NCBI GenBank assembly: GCA_002491945.1
Contig: DKWX01000063.1
Span: 1 to 12,265 of the forward strand
DNA length: 12,265 nt
Source of the DNA: Porphyromonadaceae bacterium UBA7141
GTDB taxonomy: Bacteria; Bacteroidota; Bacteroidia; Bacteroidales; Muribaculaceae
Direction: 5' to 3'
The notes under the pieces are model-generated. The model did no database searches. It worked only from the letters and a program-made list of their open reading frames with translations, and was not told the DNA's origin. This document shows positions 1 to 7,116 of this stretch, piece by piece. The position numbers and the translations under genes were made by a program. Numbering within the stretch: position 1 is the stretch's first letter; each line of letters begins with the position of its first letter.

Positions 1-284
1 CGACTAAGGGACAAGCCGAAAGCGGCAAAAAAGAAGCCCCAGATTGTATAAAAGATTCCATTTCAATTACTATCGGTTAAATTTGAACACTTACTTACAA
101 TGGTTCGGTATTTTTGACGTTACAATAATGCAACATCCTGACACCCAATATATTGCATCCGTGCCCAAGGGTCGTCACAACTTATTGGAGATCAGCAGGA
201 TTCGCTAACTCTACCGAATGATTGTACAAAGATAACAATTCACAAGATGCAACCGTGTTGCATCTCCACATCCTACAGACAGAA
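1..284. other. Left-edge intergenic region before the alkyltransferase gene
   Basis: I see no convincing gene here. It holds one copy of a dispersed repeat (53-99), three inverted TGCAA/TTGCA pairs (129-300) and a small GCCG-AAAG-CGGC hairpin at 16-27. A TAnnTTTG box (TAAATTTG, 78-85, + strand) lies inside the repeat copy but has no TTTG at the expected -33 distance, so it is a weak promoter candidate. A 26-codon ORF at 128-208 starts with ATG (MQHPDTQYIA...), but nothing supports it as a gene. Confidence 0.6.
53..99 (-). repeat. Dispersed intergenic repeat, copy A
   Basis: The reverse complement of 53-97 matches 5282-5326 at 39 of 45 positions with no gaps. Shared blocks are AAGTGTTCA, AACCG, GTAATTGAAA and GGAATCT. 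The two copies are in opposite orientation and flank the alkyltransferase gene plus gltB. On the + strand its end reads GAACACTTACTTACA, which recurs in shorter form at 8083-8101 and 5499-5514. The repeat matches no mobile element I recognise. Confidence 0.7.
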
Positions 285-300
285 ATGCAAACCGGTTGCA
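129..300. promoter_or_regulatory. Array of inverted TGCAA/TTGCA half-sites (possible operators)
   Basis: TGCAA and TTGCA half-sites occur as three convergent pairs: 129-133 with 153-157, 248-252 with 258-262, and 286-290 with 296-300. The last two pairs have the same 5-nt spacer and sit exactly 38 bp apart. The middle pair extends to a perfect 8-bp inverted repeat (GATGCAAC-CGT-GTTGCATC, 246-264), and the last overlaps the proposed start codon. This looks like a regulator binding site or a translation-controlling hairpin. The regulator is unknown. Confidence 0.45.
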
Positions 301-638
301 AACAACAAATATACGATACCCGCCGTCACAGTCTCTGCGGCTTCTCAGTCTCCGTGCGCCAGATAACCGAAGCTATTCCTGCCGGATCTGTGGCCACATA
401 CGGCGATGTGGCGGCACTTGCCGGGTTCCCGTCACATGCGCGCCTTGTCGGGAAAGTGCTTGGCGCGATCGGGATGGATTCCCCGGTGCCCTGCCACAGA
501 GTGGTCAACTCGCAGGGACGCACCGCTCCACACTGGCACTCGCAGCGCCGGCTTCTTGAATCCGAGGGGGTGACATTTCTACCGTCAGGGCGCGTTGACA
601 TGCGGCGCCACAGATGGCATCCGGATGTCATCGAATGA
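285..638 (+). CDS. MGMT-family DNA alkyltransferase, short form (O6-alkylguanine repair)
   Basis: This is a 117-aa protein starting at ATG 285; an in-frame TTG at 222 would add 21 residues that look nothing like the family. It corresponds to the C-terminal DNA-binding and active-site domain of methylated-DNA-protein cysteine methyltransferases. Visible hallmarks are VATYGDVA (near residues 36-43), the ARLVGKVLG stretch carrying the arginine-finger region, and PCHRVVNSQGR with the acceptor cysteine at residue 70. Alkyltransferase-like proteins have Trp in place of this Cys, so an active acceptor is retained and suicidal alkyl transfer from O6-alkylguanine is plausible. Full-length Ada/Ogt enzymes are about 160-180 aa; here the N-terminal domain is absent, which is common in compact MGMT-family proteins. 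The cytoplasmic product has no operon partner. Its 3' end overlaps the gltB stop by 11 bp in convergent orientation. Confidence 0.85.
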   Translation: MQTGCKQQIYDTRRHSLCGFSVSVRQITEAIPAGSVATYGDVAALAGFPSHARLVGKVLGAIGMDSPVPCHRVVNSQGRTAPHWHSQRRLLESEGVTFLPSGRVDMRRHRWHPDVIE

Positions 639-3600
639 TTACTGCCGATATGACGCGCTTATACTCCGACGGGGTCACTTTCAGGAAGCGGGGCAGATAT
701 TCGTCCCAGCTGCCGAGAATCCGGGCGGCCAGCGCACTGCCGGTATGTCGGTGATGCGCCGTAATGAGCTGTCGGAGTTCGCTTATCTCTTCAGGCTCCT
801 GCAGGAGAGTGAGTTCCACGAGTTCCATATTGATATTGGCATCTGCATCCCCCTCACTGTCGAGTATGTATGCGATCCCCCCGCTCATGCCTGCGGCGAA
901 ATTGCATCCTGTCTTGCCAAGCACCACTACGCGTCCGCCGGTCATATACTCGCAAGCATGGTCGTCGACACCCTCTACAACCGCAATCGCCCCACTGTTG
1001 CGCACAGCGAAACGCTCGCCTACCCGACCGTTGACATAAAGTTCGCCTGCCGTTGCGCCATATAGCAGCGTATTGCCGGCGATAGTGTTGAGTTCAGCTT
1101 CAAAAGTAGCCTCTTTGGGAGGCACCACAACGATTCGTCCGCCGGAGAGTCCTTTGCCGAGATAGTCGTTGGCCTCACCCTCAAGACGCATCGTGAGTCC
1201 GCGGCATAGAAAGGCTCCGAAGCTCTGGCCTGCGGCTCCGGTGAAGGTCAGGCTGATACTGTCTTCCGGCAGTCCGCGCCCTTCGGTGAGCCGGGTGACG
1301 TAGCCGCTGAGCATGGTGCCGGTGGAACGGTCGGTGTTGATGATGTTCATCCCGAGGCTTACAGGCTGACCGGAGCCGATGGCATTGCCGACAATAGCGA
1401 GTATGGCATGGTCTTTGACTTGCTCCAGACGATGGTCCTGCGGAGTTGTGAAATGCAGATCGGCCTCTCCGGGCTTTGCCGGAGTATGGAGCAGGCGGCT
1501 GAAGTCGAGTCCGGCAGCCTTGCCCACTGCCGCATCGCGGCGCATACGCAAGAGGTCGGCGCGGCCGATGATTTCATCGAGCGAACGGTAACCCGTCTCT
1601 GCCAGACGCCGGCGCACCTCGCGGGCCATGAACCGGAAATAATTCACCACCCATTCGGAGCGCCCCGCGAATTTGCGACGCAATTCCGGATTCTGCGTGG
1701 CGACTCCCTTAGGGCAGTGGTTGGTGTGGCATATGCGTGCCATGCAGCACCCCAGCACTATGAGCGGAGCTGTGCCGAACCCATATTCTTCCGCTCCGAG
1801 CATAGCGCTGACCAGCACATCATGCGGACTCTTGAGCTGCCCGTCGGCCTGAAGACGGAGTTTGCCGCGAAGATTATTAATCACGAGAGTCTGCTGTATC
1901 TCGGCCAGACCGATTTCCACAGGCACTCCCGCATGTTTCATCGAACTTGCCGGCGAAGCCCCCGTGCCCCCGTCGCAACCGCTTATCAGTATCTTGTCGG
2001 CCTTGGCCTTGGCCACACCCGCAGCGATGGTGCCCACGCCGCTTTCAGCCACGAGCTTGACACTGATCTGTGCTGTCGGGTTGATGTTTTTCAGGTCGAA
2101 TATGAGCTGTGCCAGGTCTTCGATTGAATATATGTCATGATGAGGCGGCGGGGATATGAGGGTGATGCCCGGAAGCGACCGTCGCGTGCGGGCTATCATT
2201 TCATCCACCTTGAATCCCGGCAACTGGCCCCCTTCGCCGGGCTTGGCGCCCTGAGCCACTTTAATCTGTATCTCTGAGGCATTTACAAGATATTCTGCAT
2301 CCACACCAAAGCGTCCGGAGGCCACCTGCCGCACACTGCTGCGCGCGGATGTGCCGTCGGCGCGCGGAGTATTTCGCTCCGGGTCTTCCCCTCCTTCGCC
2401 GCAGTTGCTCATGGCGCCGATGCTGTTCATGGCCACTGCCAGCGCCTCATGCGCCTCTCGGCTTATGGCTCCAAACGACATCGCCTCTACACAGAATCGG
2501 CGCATTATCGAATCTTCACTCTCCACCTCATCGAGCGCCACAGGCTGCCGGTCAGACACCACTTCAAGCATGTCGCGCAGAAATAGAGGATATTCCTTAC
2601 GCTCCACCAGATCGGCATACTCCCGGAATTTAGCGAAATCGCCCTGCGACGTGGAATCCTGCAGCGCCTTTACGACTGCGGGATTCCAGGCATGCCGTTC
2701 GCCATCACGGCGATAGCGGTAATTGCCGAAGTCCTCCGGCACTTCGGCCGAGACATCTTCACCCTCGCCGAAGGCGCGCCGATGCGCCGCAATCACCTCT
2801 GCCGCCACATCTTCAATCCCTATGCCGTCAATTGCAGACGGAGTGCCCGGCATGTAGCGGCCGAGCAGACGGCGTCCCACCCCCAAAGCCTCGAACAGGG
2901 CACATCCGCGATAGCTGCGCACGGTGCTTATACCCATTTTCGACATAATCTTGAGCATCCCTTTGTTGACAGCCTTGATGTAATGCTGTTCGGCCCCCTC
3001 GAAGTCAAGCTGCAGCTCTTTGCGGTCCACGAGGTCTTTGAGTATGGCGAATGCCATGTAAGGATTGACCGCACTGGCTCCATACCCCATCAACAGGGCC
3101 ACGTGCATCACCTCGCATATCTCGCCGCTCTCTACGATTATGGCTATCTGCGAGCGCTTGGCACGGCTCACCAGATGCTGATGCACGGCAGAAAGAGCCA
3201 GCAACGAGGGTATGGGAGCCATGCGCTGGCTCACGTTGCGGTCGGAGAGCACCATATAGTTATAGCCCCCGTCGACGGCAGCCTCCGCATCGCGGCAAAG
3301 CAGGTCGAGGGCCCGCTCCATTGCCACCACTCCCCCTTCTGCCTCAAAGAGCATGGAGAGCGTAATGGTGCGGAATCCCTTATACTGAAGATGGCGCAGC
3401 ATGTTGAGTTCGCCGTCGCTGATCACGGGCGACGACATCATCACGACCTTGCATAACTCGGCTGTGGGGCGAAGTATGTTCTTGCTCACGGAGCCTACGT
3501 AACTCGTGAGCGACATGACACTCTGCTCGCGAATCGGGTCGATCGGCGGGTTGGTGACCTGCGCGAACTGCTGACGGAAATAGTTGAAGAATCTCTGCGG

Positions 3601-5121
3601 CATATGCGAAAGCACCGCCGGAGGGGCATCGTTGCCCATCGACACGACCGGCTCCTGCGAGGCGGTGGCCATGGGCTTGATGATGAGCTCTATGTCTTCG
3701 CGGTTATAACAGAAAGCTCGCATCAGACGTTGGCGGTCGGCCACCTCATGGCTCACCTTGCGCCCGCTCTGCAGTTCGCTTAGCACGATTCTCCCGTCGC
3801 GTAGCCATTCGGCATACGGCAGACGCGATGCGAGTTCTCGCTTTATCTCGGCATCGCCATATATACGCCCCTCTTCGGTATCTACCATCAGGAGCTTGCC
3901 TGGCTTAAGACGCCCTTTGCGCTCGATCTCAGCAGTCGGGATGTCGGGCACTCCGGCTTCGGAGGCTATTATCATCTCGCCCGATTTAGTGACGGTGACT
4001 CGCGCCGGCCGCAGACCATTACGGTCGAGCATCCCACCGGCATAACGTCCGTCGGAGAAGATTATGGCCGCCGGACCGTCCCAGGGGGCCATGAATATGG
4101 AGTGGTATTCGTAGAATGCCTTCAGGCGGCGAGAGAGTGAATTGTGTCCGGTGCAGCTTTCGGGCACAAGCATGGCCAGGGCGTGAGGAAGTTCCATACC
4201 GGAGCGTATGAAGAATTCCAAGGCGTTGTCGAATGAGCCGCTGTCGCTCATCGATGGCTGTATCACCTCTCCTATCCGCTGCATCTCTCCCGCCTCATCG
4301 GCAGCTATCACGGCCTCACGTGTCGACATCCAGAAGCGATTGCCACGGATGGTGTTGATTTCCCCATTATGACCGATATACCGGAATGGCTGGGCAAGAC
4401 GCCACTGAGGGAAGGTATTGGTGGAAAAGCGGGAATGCACCAGAGCTATGGCACTGGTGAAGTATGGACTCTGCAAATCCTTGAAGTATAGCCGCAGCTG
4501 CCGCGACGACAGCATACCCTTGTATATCAGGGTGCGGGTGGAGAGACTGACCACATAGCATCCTTCCTTGTCGGCTATCTCTTCAGATTCGAGCACTGCC
4601 TGCTCTATACGTTTGCGGATTATGTATAGGAGGCGTTCGAGACGGTCGCGATTGTCGCTACCCACGATAAATAGCTGGCGGATTATGGGTTCGGTGGCAA
4701 GTGCATCCGGCCCAGGCACCGTGCTGTCGACAGGCACTTCGCGAGTGTGCATCAGGAAGAGTCCCTGCGCCTTTATCTCACGGTCGATGATAGCCTCAAA
4801 AGCTTTTCTGTCGGCCTCTTCGCGGGGCAGAAACACCATCCCTACGCCGTAGCGGCCTTTCTCGGGCACCGGAATACCGTTGAGAAGTATGTACTCATGG
4901 GGAATCTGCACCATGATGCCAGCACCATCCCCCGTGAGGTTGTCGGCTCCTTCCGCACCTCGGTGCGCCATATTTTCGAGCACTTTAAGTCCCTGGTCAA
5001 CAATCGAATGATGTTTGCTGCCATCTATCTTAACCACAAGTCCTACGCCACAGCCGTCGTGCTCGTAATCGGAAGAATATAAACCGTCTCCCGGCACATA
5101 CCTATTGCCAATCTTTTTCAT
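628..5121 (-). CDS. gltB: Glutamate synthase large (alpha) subunit
   Basis: With the ATG at 5121 the product is 1497 aa, the usual GltB length. It makes two glutamates from glutamine and 2-oxoglutarate, using ammonia channelled between active sites. Domains in order: a class II glutamine amidotransferase whose nucleophile Cys24 (HDGCGVG) is exposed by removal of the short propeptide, with HRGAEGAD near 53-60 and HNGEINT near 251; the central domain; the FMN-binding synthase barrel with SNCGEGGED near 908; a 3Fe-4S site at C1125, C1131 and C1136 (C-x5-C-x4-C, ending CPKGVATQ); and a C-terminal GXGXG beta-helix. The frame is intact. Upstream in-frame ATG 5139 and TTG 5142 exist, but a promoter predicted at 5151-5184 would start transcription near 5144, which favours ATG 5121. 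No gltD lies on either side, so the electron-donating subunit must be elsewhere or a different donor is used. Confidence 0.97.
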   Translation of the reverse strand: MKKIGNRYVPGDGLYSSDYEHDGCGVGLVVKIDGSKHHSIVDQGLKVLENMAHRGAEGADNLTGDGAGIMVQIPHEYILLNGIPVPEKGRYGVGMVFLPREEADRKAFEAIIDREIKAQGLFLMHTREVPVDSTVPGPDALATEPIIRQLFIVGSDNRDRLERLLYIIRKRIEQAVLESEEIADKEGCYVVSLSTRTLIYKGMLSSRQLRLYFKDLQSPYFTSAIALVHSRFSTNTFPQWRLAQPFRYIGHNGEINTIRGNRFWMSTREAVIAADEAGEMQRIGEVIQPSMSDSGSFDNALEFFIRSGMELPHALAMLVPESCTGHNSLSRRLKAFYEYHSIFMAPWDGPAAIIFSDGRYAGGMLDRNGLRPARVTVTKSGEMIIASEAGVPDIPTAEIERKGRLKPGKLLMVDTEEGRIYGDAEIKRELASRLPYAEWLRDGRIVLSELQSGRKVSHEVADRQRLMRAFCYNREDIELIIKPMATASQEPVVSMGNDAPPAVLSHMPQRFFNYFRQQFAQVTNPPIDPIREQSVMSLTSYVGSVSKNILRPTAELCKVVMMSSPVISDGELNMLRHLQYKGFRTITLSMLFEAEGGVVAMERALDLLCRDAEAAVDGGYNYMVLSDRNVSQRMAPIPSLLALSAVHQHLVSRAKRSQIAIIVESGEICEVMHVALLMGYGASAVNPYMAFAILKDLVDRKELQLDFEGAEQHYIKAVNKGMLKIMSKMGISTVRSYRGCALFEALGVGRRLLGRYMPGTPSAIDGIGIEDVAAEVIAAHRRAFGEGEDVSAEVPEDFGNYRYRRDGERHAWNPAVVKALQDSTSQGDFAKFREYADLVERKEYPLFLRDMLEVVSDRQPVALDEVESEDSIMRRFCVEAMSFGAISREAHEALAVAMNSIGAMSNCGEGGEDPERNTPRADGTSARSSVRQVASGRFGVDAEYLVNASEIQIKVAQGAKPGEGGQLPGFKVDEMIARTRRSLPGITLISPPPHHDIYSIEDLAQLIFDLKNINPTAQISVKLVAESGVGTIAAGVAKAKADKILISGCDGGTGASPASSMKHAGVPVEIGLAEIQQTLVINNLRGKLRLQADGQLKSPHDVLVSAMLGAEEYGFGTAPLIVLGCCMARICHTNHCPKGVATQNPELRRKFAGRSEWVVNYFRFMAREVRRRLAETGYRSLDEIIGRADLLRMRRDAAVGKAAGLDFSRLLHTPAKPGEADLHFTTPQDHRLEQVKDHAILAIVGNAIGSGQPVSLGMNIINTDRSTGTMLSGYVTRLTEGRGLPEDSISLTFTGAAGQSFGAFLCRGLTMRLEGEANDYLGKGLSGGRIVVVPPKEATFEAELNTIAGNTLLYGATAGELYVNGRVGERFAVRNSGAIAVVEGVDDHACEYMTGGRVVVLGKTGCNFAAGMSGGIAYILDSEGDADANINMELVELTLLQEPEEISELRQLITAHHRHTGSALAARILGSWDEYLPRFLKVTPSEYKRVISAVIIR

Positions 5122-5150
5122 AAAAGCCTGTTTAAACATCAATATGAGCG

Positions 5151-5184
5151 CAAAGATACAAAAAATATTTCACTTTGAACCCAA
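5151..5184 (-). promoter_or_regulatory. Putative gltB promoter (Bacteroidota type)
   Basis: On the minus strand TATCTTTG at 5158-5151 fits the TAnnTTTG -7 element. A partial -33 element (TTGG, 5184-5181) lies 22 nt upstream, slightly longer than the usual 19-21. The predicted transcription start is near 5144, about 23 nt before ATG 5121. That is why I place the gltB start at 5121 and not at 5139 or 5142. Confidence 0.5.
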
Positions 5185-5281
5185 GTTTAAGTAAAAACCT
5201 CATTTTACCACTCCGCACCAAAGCCATTTACGGCTGTCGCGCCCCGGTCTAATCTGTAGTATAGTCTGCTAATACACAACA

Positions 5282-5326
5282 TAAGCAAGTGTTCAGATTC
5301 AACCGGTCGTAATTGAAAGGGAATCT
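5282..5326 (+). repeat. Dispersed intergenic repeat, copy B
   Basis: It matches the reverse complement of 53-97 at 39 of 45 positions without gaps. The six differences are scattered and mostly transitions, suggesting an old duplication or selection on the core AAGTGTTCA and GTAATTGAAA blocks. It sits between the gltB promoter and the promoter of the TerB-like gene. Confidence 0.7.
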
Positions 5327-5368
5327 AAAAATTCAACAGGACACTTATATAAAAAAGAGGTGGATTCG

Positions 5369-5400
5369 TTTGCTTTTATGCCCCTGTTTTCCTAAATTTG
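5369..5400 (+). promoter_or_regulatory. Promoter of the TerB-like gene
   Basis: TTTG at 5369-5372, a 20-nt spacer and TAAATTTG at 5393-5400 fit the Bacteroidota primary sigma factor consensus (TTTG, 19-21 nt, TAnnTTTG) exactly. The predicted transcription start is near 5407, giving a leader of about 136 nt before the ATG at 5543. Confidence 0.75.
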
Positions 5401-5410
5401 TGTTTTGGAA

Positions 5411-5480
5411 TCTGCGTGTCGGCAGATTATGCAGGCAATCTTCCCGGCAAAATATCGTAAAGCCATGCCGACACGCCGGC
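5411..5480 (+). promoter_or_regulatory. Structured 5' leader with competing hairpins
   Basis: GCGTGTCGGCA (5414-5424) and TGCCGACACGC (5466-5476) form a perfect 11-bp long-range stem around 41 nt. The left arm can instead form a local hairpin (TCTGC/GCAGA, 5411-5415 with 5422-5426), and the right arm another (GCCG/CGGC, 5467-5470 with 5477-5480). Mutually exclusive pairing of this kind is typical of attenuators or riboswitches. It matches no riboswitch class I know, and no U-run follows it. Confidence 0.5.
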
Positions 5481-5498
5481 AACTCCGCTTATCCTGAC

Positions 5499-5514
5499 TG
5501 AAGACACTTACTTA
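5499..5514 (+). repeat. Short relative of the dispersed repeat (copy D)
   Basis: CTGAAGACACTTACTTA-type sequence ends in ACTTACTTA (5506-5514), the same 9-mer as in copy A (89-97) and copy C (8091-8099). It lies 28 nt upstream of the start codon of the TerB-like gene. Only the core is shared, so this member is the least certain. Confidence 0.35.
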
Positions 5515-5542
5515 TCCCTGCAATCCACTTGATACCTTATAC

Positions 5543-6943
5543 ATGCAACGAATACTCCGCATAGCAATAGCAAGAATCTTTTCCGACCTTATCAAGGCCG
5601 ACCGCATTATAGACACCGGCGAAATGGACTGCTGGCAACGCGTCTGCAATCGATACTCAATCGACAGTCAGCAGCAGATTGAAGCCAGAGCCCTGTCGCT
5701 CGGAGAGGCCATAACCACAATAGCATCAGGCGATGAAAGCGGCCTGGGAGCCGATCTGCTCGCCGACTGCCGCAGCATGACTGTCAGCGATGGCTTCTGC
5801 TCTCATTCCGAGGCTCTGCTGATGGTAGCCTTAAAACTCTGTCTGAATGAAAATGCAGCCGAGAAGGCCGAGGTAATCTCAATCCCGAGGGCTGATTTCA
5901 ATATCGACACCGCTACTGCAATATATATCGAGAACAATGCCGATGAAGAAATAAACGAGGCCATCCGCACCAGCCACCGCATTATATTCAAAGAGATGCA
6001 GCTGGCCGGCCTGCATTTCATCTATCTCCCTTATATCATCGACCACTACCGCCGCACGGATCGCGGACTGTTCTGTCGCATCCTGTCGTTTCTGGCTCCA
6101 GCGATTAGTCAGGAGCGTATCAGTGAGAGTTATGACAAACTTATGAAGATGACCACAGCCGAGTTCTGCAAGGATATACTTTGCAACCGATGTGGCATAT
6201 CGGCGCTACGCTCCACCTACCCCTCGCTGCTTATCAAGATTAGCAATAATTTTGTCAATGATGCCCCTTATTCAAATTATCTCCGCATCGAGGTGGCCGA
6301 CGACATCCTCCAGACAGTCCTGAAGCTGGTGGATTCGTTTACGAATCTGCTCAGCAGCGACATCTATGTGGCCAATTCTTCGGAAGAGAAGGACAATCAG
6401 TTTCTCTATCACGGTTTCTATAAGCAACTGCTCGATATCTTTCTGGTGCGCCAGAATGTGAGAAGCCGGATTCTGCTGAATCCCTATGAGAGTGAAATCA
6501 GATACCCGGATATCGACACCACCCTGACAGGCGTACACCGCCGTGAACGGGCCCTCTACATGCTGTTGCTCTGCCGTGGCGAGGAAGGGCTGAATTTCAA
6601 TGTCCCCAAGGGGCAGGCCGCACGAGAAAGATATGACAGGCGGGTTGACCGCATACAGCGCCAGTATGCCGATATCTACGGACTATTCGGCGGCAATCGC
6701 GACCAGACTCCCGACCTGCGGATTCCGGAAATCCGCCGCCCCATATTCGCTTGCCTTAAGCGGGAACTGAAGAAACTTACGGCTCTTTATAATCCGGATG
6801 ACTATAATGTCAACTGCGGACTTGACAAAATCTACCGTGTGGCAATCGAGCCGGACCTGGTGCAGATTGTGCCTTCTGACTCGCCCAATCCGATTCCGCT
6901 GATTGAATCTGAAATCTATCAGCAAATAATCCGATGCTCCTGA
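5543..6943 (+). CDS. TerB-like N-terminal domain protein, function unknown
   Basis: This is a 466-aa protein with no signal peptide and no convincing transmembrane segment, so probably cytoplasmic. Residues 5-105 look like a TerB-type all-helical fold: two repeated acidic motifs, ADRIIDTGEMD (D20, D24, E27) and SDGFCSHSE (D83, E90), each open helices in the pattern of the ADGxxxxxE metal-binding motifs of TerB and DjlA-like domains. Residues 145-280 are helix-rich without a family I can name. Residues 300-440 (YESEIRYPDID, RERALYMLLL, a Tyr/Arg-rich helix, then PEIRRPI and YNVNCGLDKIYRV) resemble a C-terminal module I recall from Bacteroidales hypothetical proteins, possibly winged-helix-like; this is a weak inference. 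It has its own promoter and a structured leader. The tellurite-resistance label should not be read as a function. Confidence 0.8.
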   Translation: MQRILRIAIARIFSDLIKADRIIDTGEMDCWQRVCNRYSIDSQQQIEARALSLGEAITTIASGDESGLGADLLADCRSMTVSDGFCSHSEALLMVALKLCLNENAAEKAEVISIPRADFNIDTATAIYIENNADEEINEAIRTSHRIIFKEMQLAGLHFIYLPYIIDHYRRTDRGLFCRILSFLAPAISQERISESYDKLMKMTTAEFCKDILCNRCGISALRSTYPSLLIKISNNFVNDAPYSNYLRIEVADDILQTVLKLVDSFTNLLSSDIYVANSSEEKDNQFLYHGFYKQLLDIFLVRQNVRSRILLNPYESEIRYPDIDTTLTGVHRRERALYMLLLCRGEEGLNFNVPKGQAARERYDRRVDRIQRQYADIYGLFGGNRDQTPDLRIPEIRRPIFACLKRELKKLTALYNPDDYNVNCGLDKIYRVAIEPDLVQIVPSDSPNPIPLIESEIYQQIIRCS

Positions 6944-6989
6944 CGGGAAAAGTTTTATCCTGTCAATGAGTAAATTTAACTTATGGCAC

Positions 6990-7020
6990 TTTGAGAGTCA
7001 GCCGAAATTTTATACCTTTG
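6990..7020 (+). promoter_or_regulatory. Promoter of the YitT-family gene
   Basis: TTTG at 6990-6993, a 19-nt spacer and TACCTTTG at 7013-7020 match the Bacteroidota consensus exactly. The predicted transcription start is near 7027, leaving a leader of about 86 nt that holds a small ORF. Confidence 0.75.
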
Positions 7021-7059
7021 TACATAATTTAACACTTCCGGCATCTGTTGATTCTCACC

Positions 7060-7116
7060 ATGCGTTTTTTCAGCCGATGCGGACTACATTCTGATACAAT
7101 CTATATCGATTTATGA
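7060..7116 (+). CDS. Possible 18-aa leader peptide (uORF) coupled to the YitT-family gene
   Basis: ATG 7060 opens an 18-codon frame (MRFFSRCGLHSDTIYIDL) whose TGA at 7114-7116 overlaps the downstream ATG at 7113 in an ATGA arrangement. It lies wholly within the predicted leader (start near 7027). Its start codon sits in the loop of a bulged stem (7038-7045 with 7076-7082). The ATGA overlap is the classic geometry for translational coupling, but so short a frame can arise by chance. Confidence 0.35.
   Translation: MRFFSRCGLHSDTIYIDL

Larger units (their letters stand above)
5122..5542. other. Divergent intergenic region between gltB and the TerB-like gene
   Basis: This region of about 420 bp holds the gltB promoter on the minus strand, inverted repeat copy B (5282-5326), a strong plus-strand promoter (5369-5400), a structured leader (5411-5480) and a short repeat relative (5499-5514). 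A 62-codon open frame at 5313-5501 starts at TTG, crosses the promoter and has a Cys/Arg-rich composition typical of noncoding sequence, so I do not call it. Between about 5200 and 5281 I see nothing recognisable. Confidence 0.65.

Noticed and set aside
595..1065. Plus-strand open frame of 156 codons overlapping the end of the alkyltransferase gene and gltB
   Set aside because: It overlaps two well-supported genes and shows no family features.
1408..2127. Long plus-strand open frame (239 codons) opposite gltB
   Set aside because: It is antisense to the highly conserved FMN and 3Fe-4S part of gltB. The translation is His/Ala/Arg-rich with no recognisable domain, as expected from codon bias on the other strand.
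2692..3456. Plus-strand open frame of 254 codons opposite gltB
   Set aside because: Also antisense to intact gltB; it has no promoter or RBS, and its composition mirrors the gltB codons.
5313..5501. 62-codon plus-strand frame in the gltB/TerB-like spacer
   Set aside because: It starts at TTG inside the repeat, runs through a consensus promoter and a structured leader, and its translation looks noncoding.
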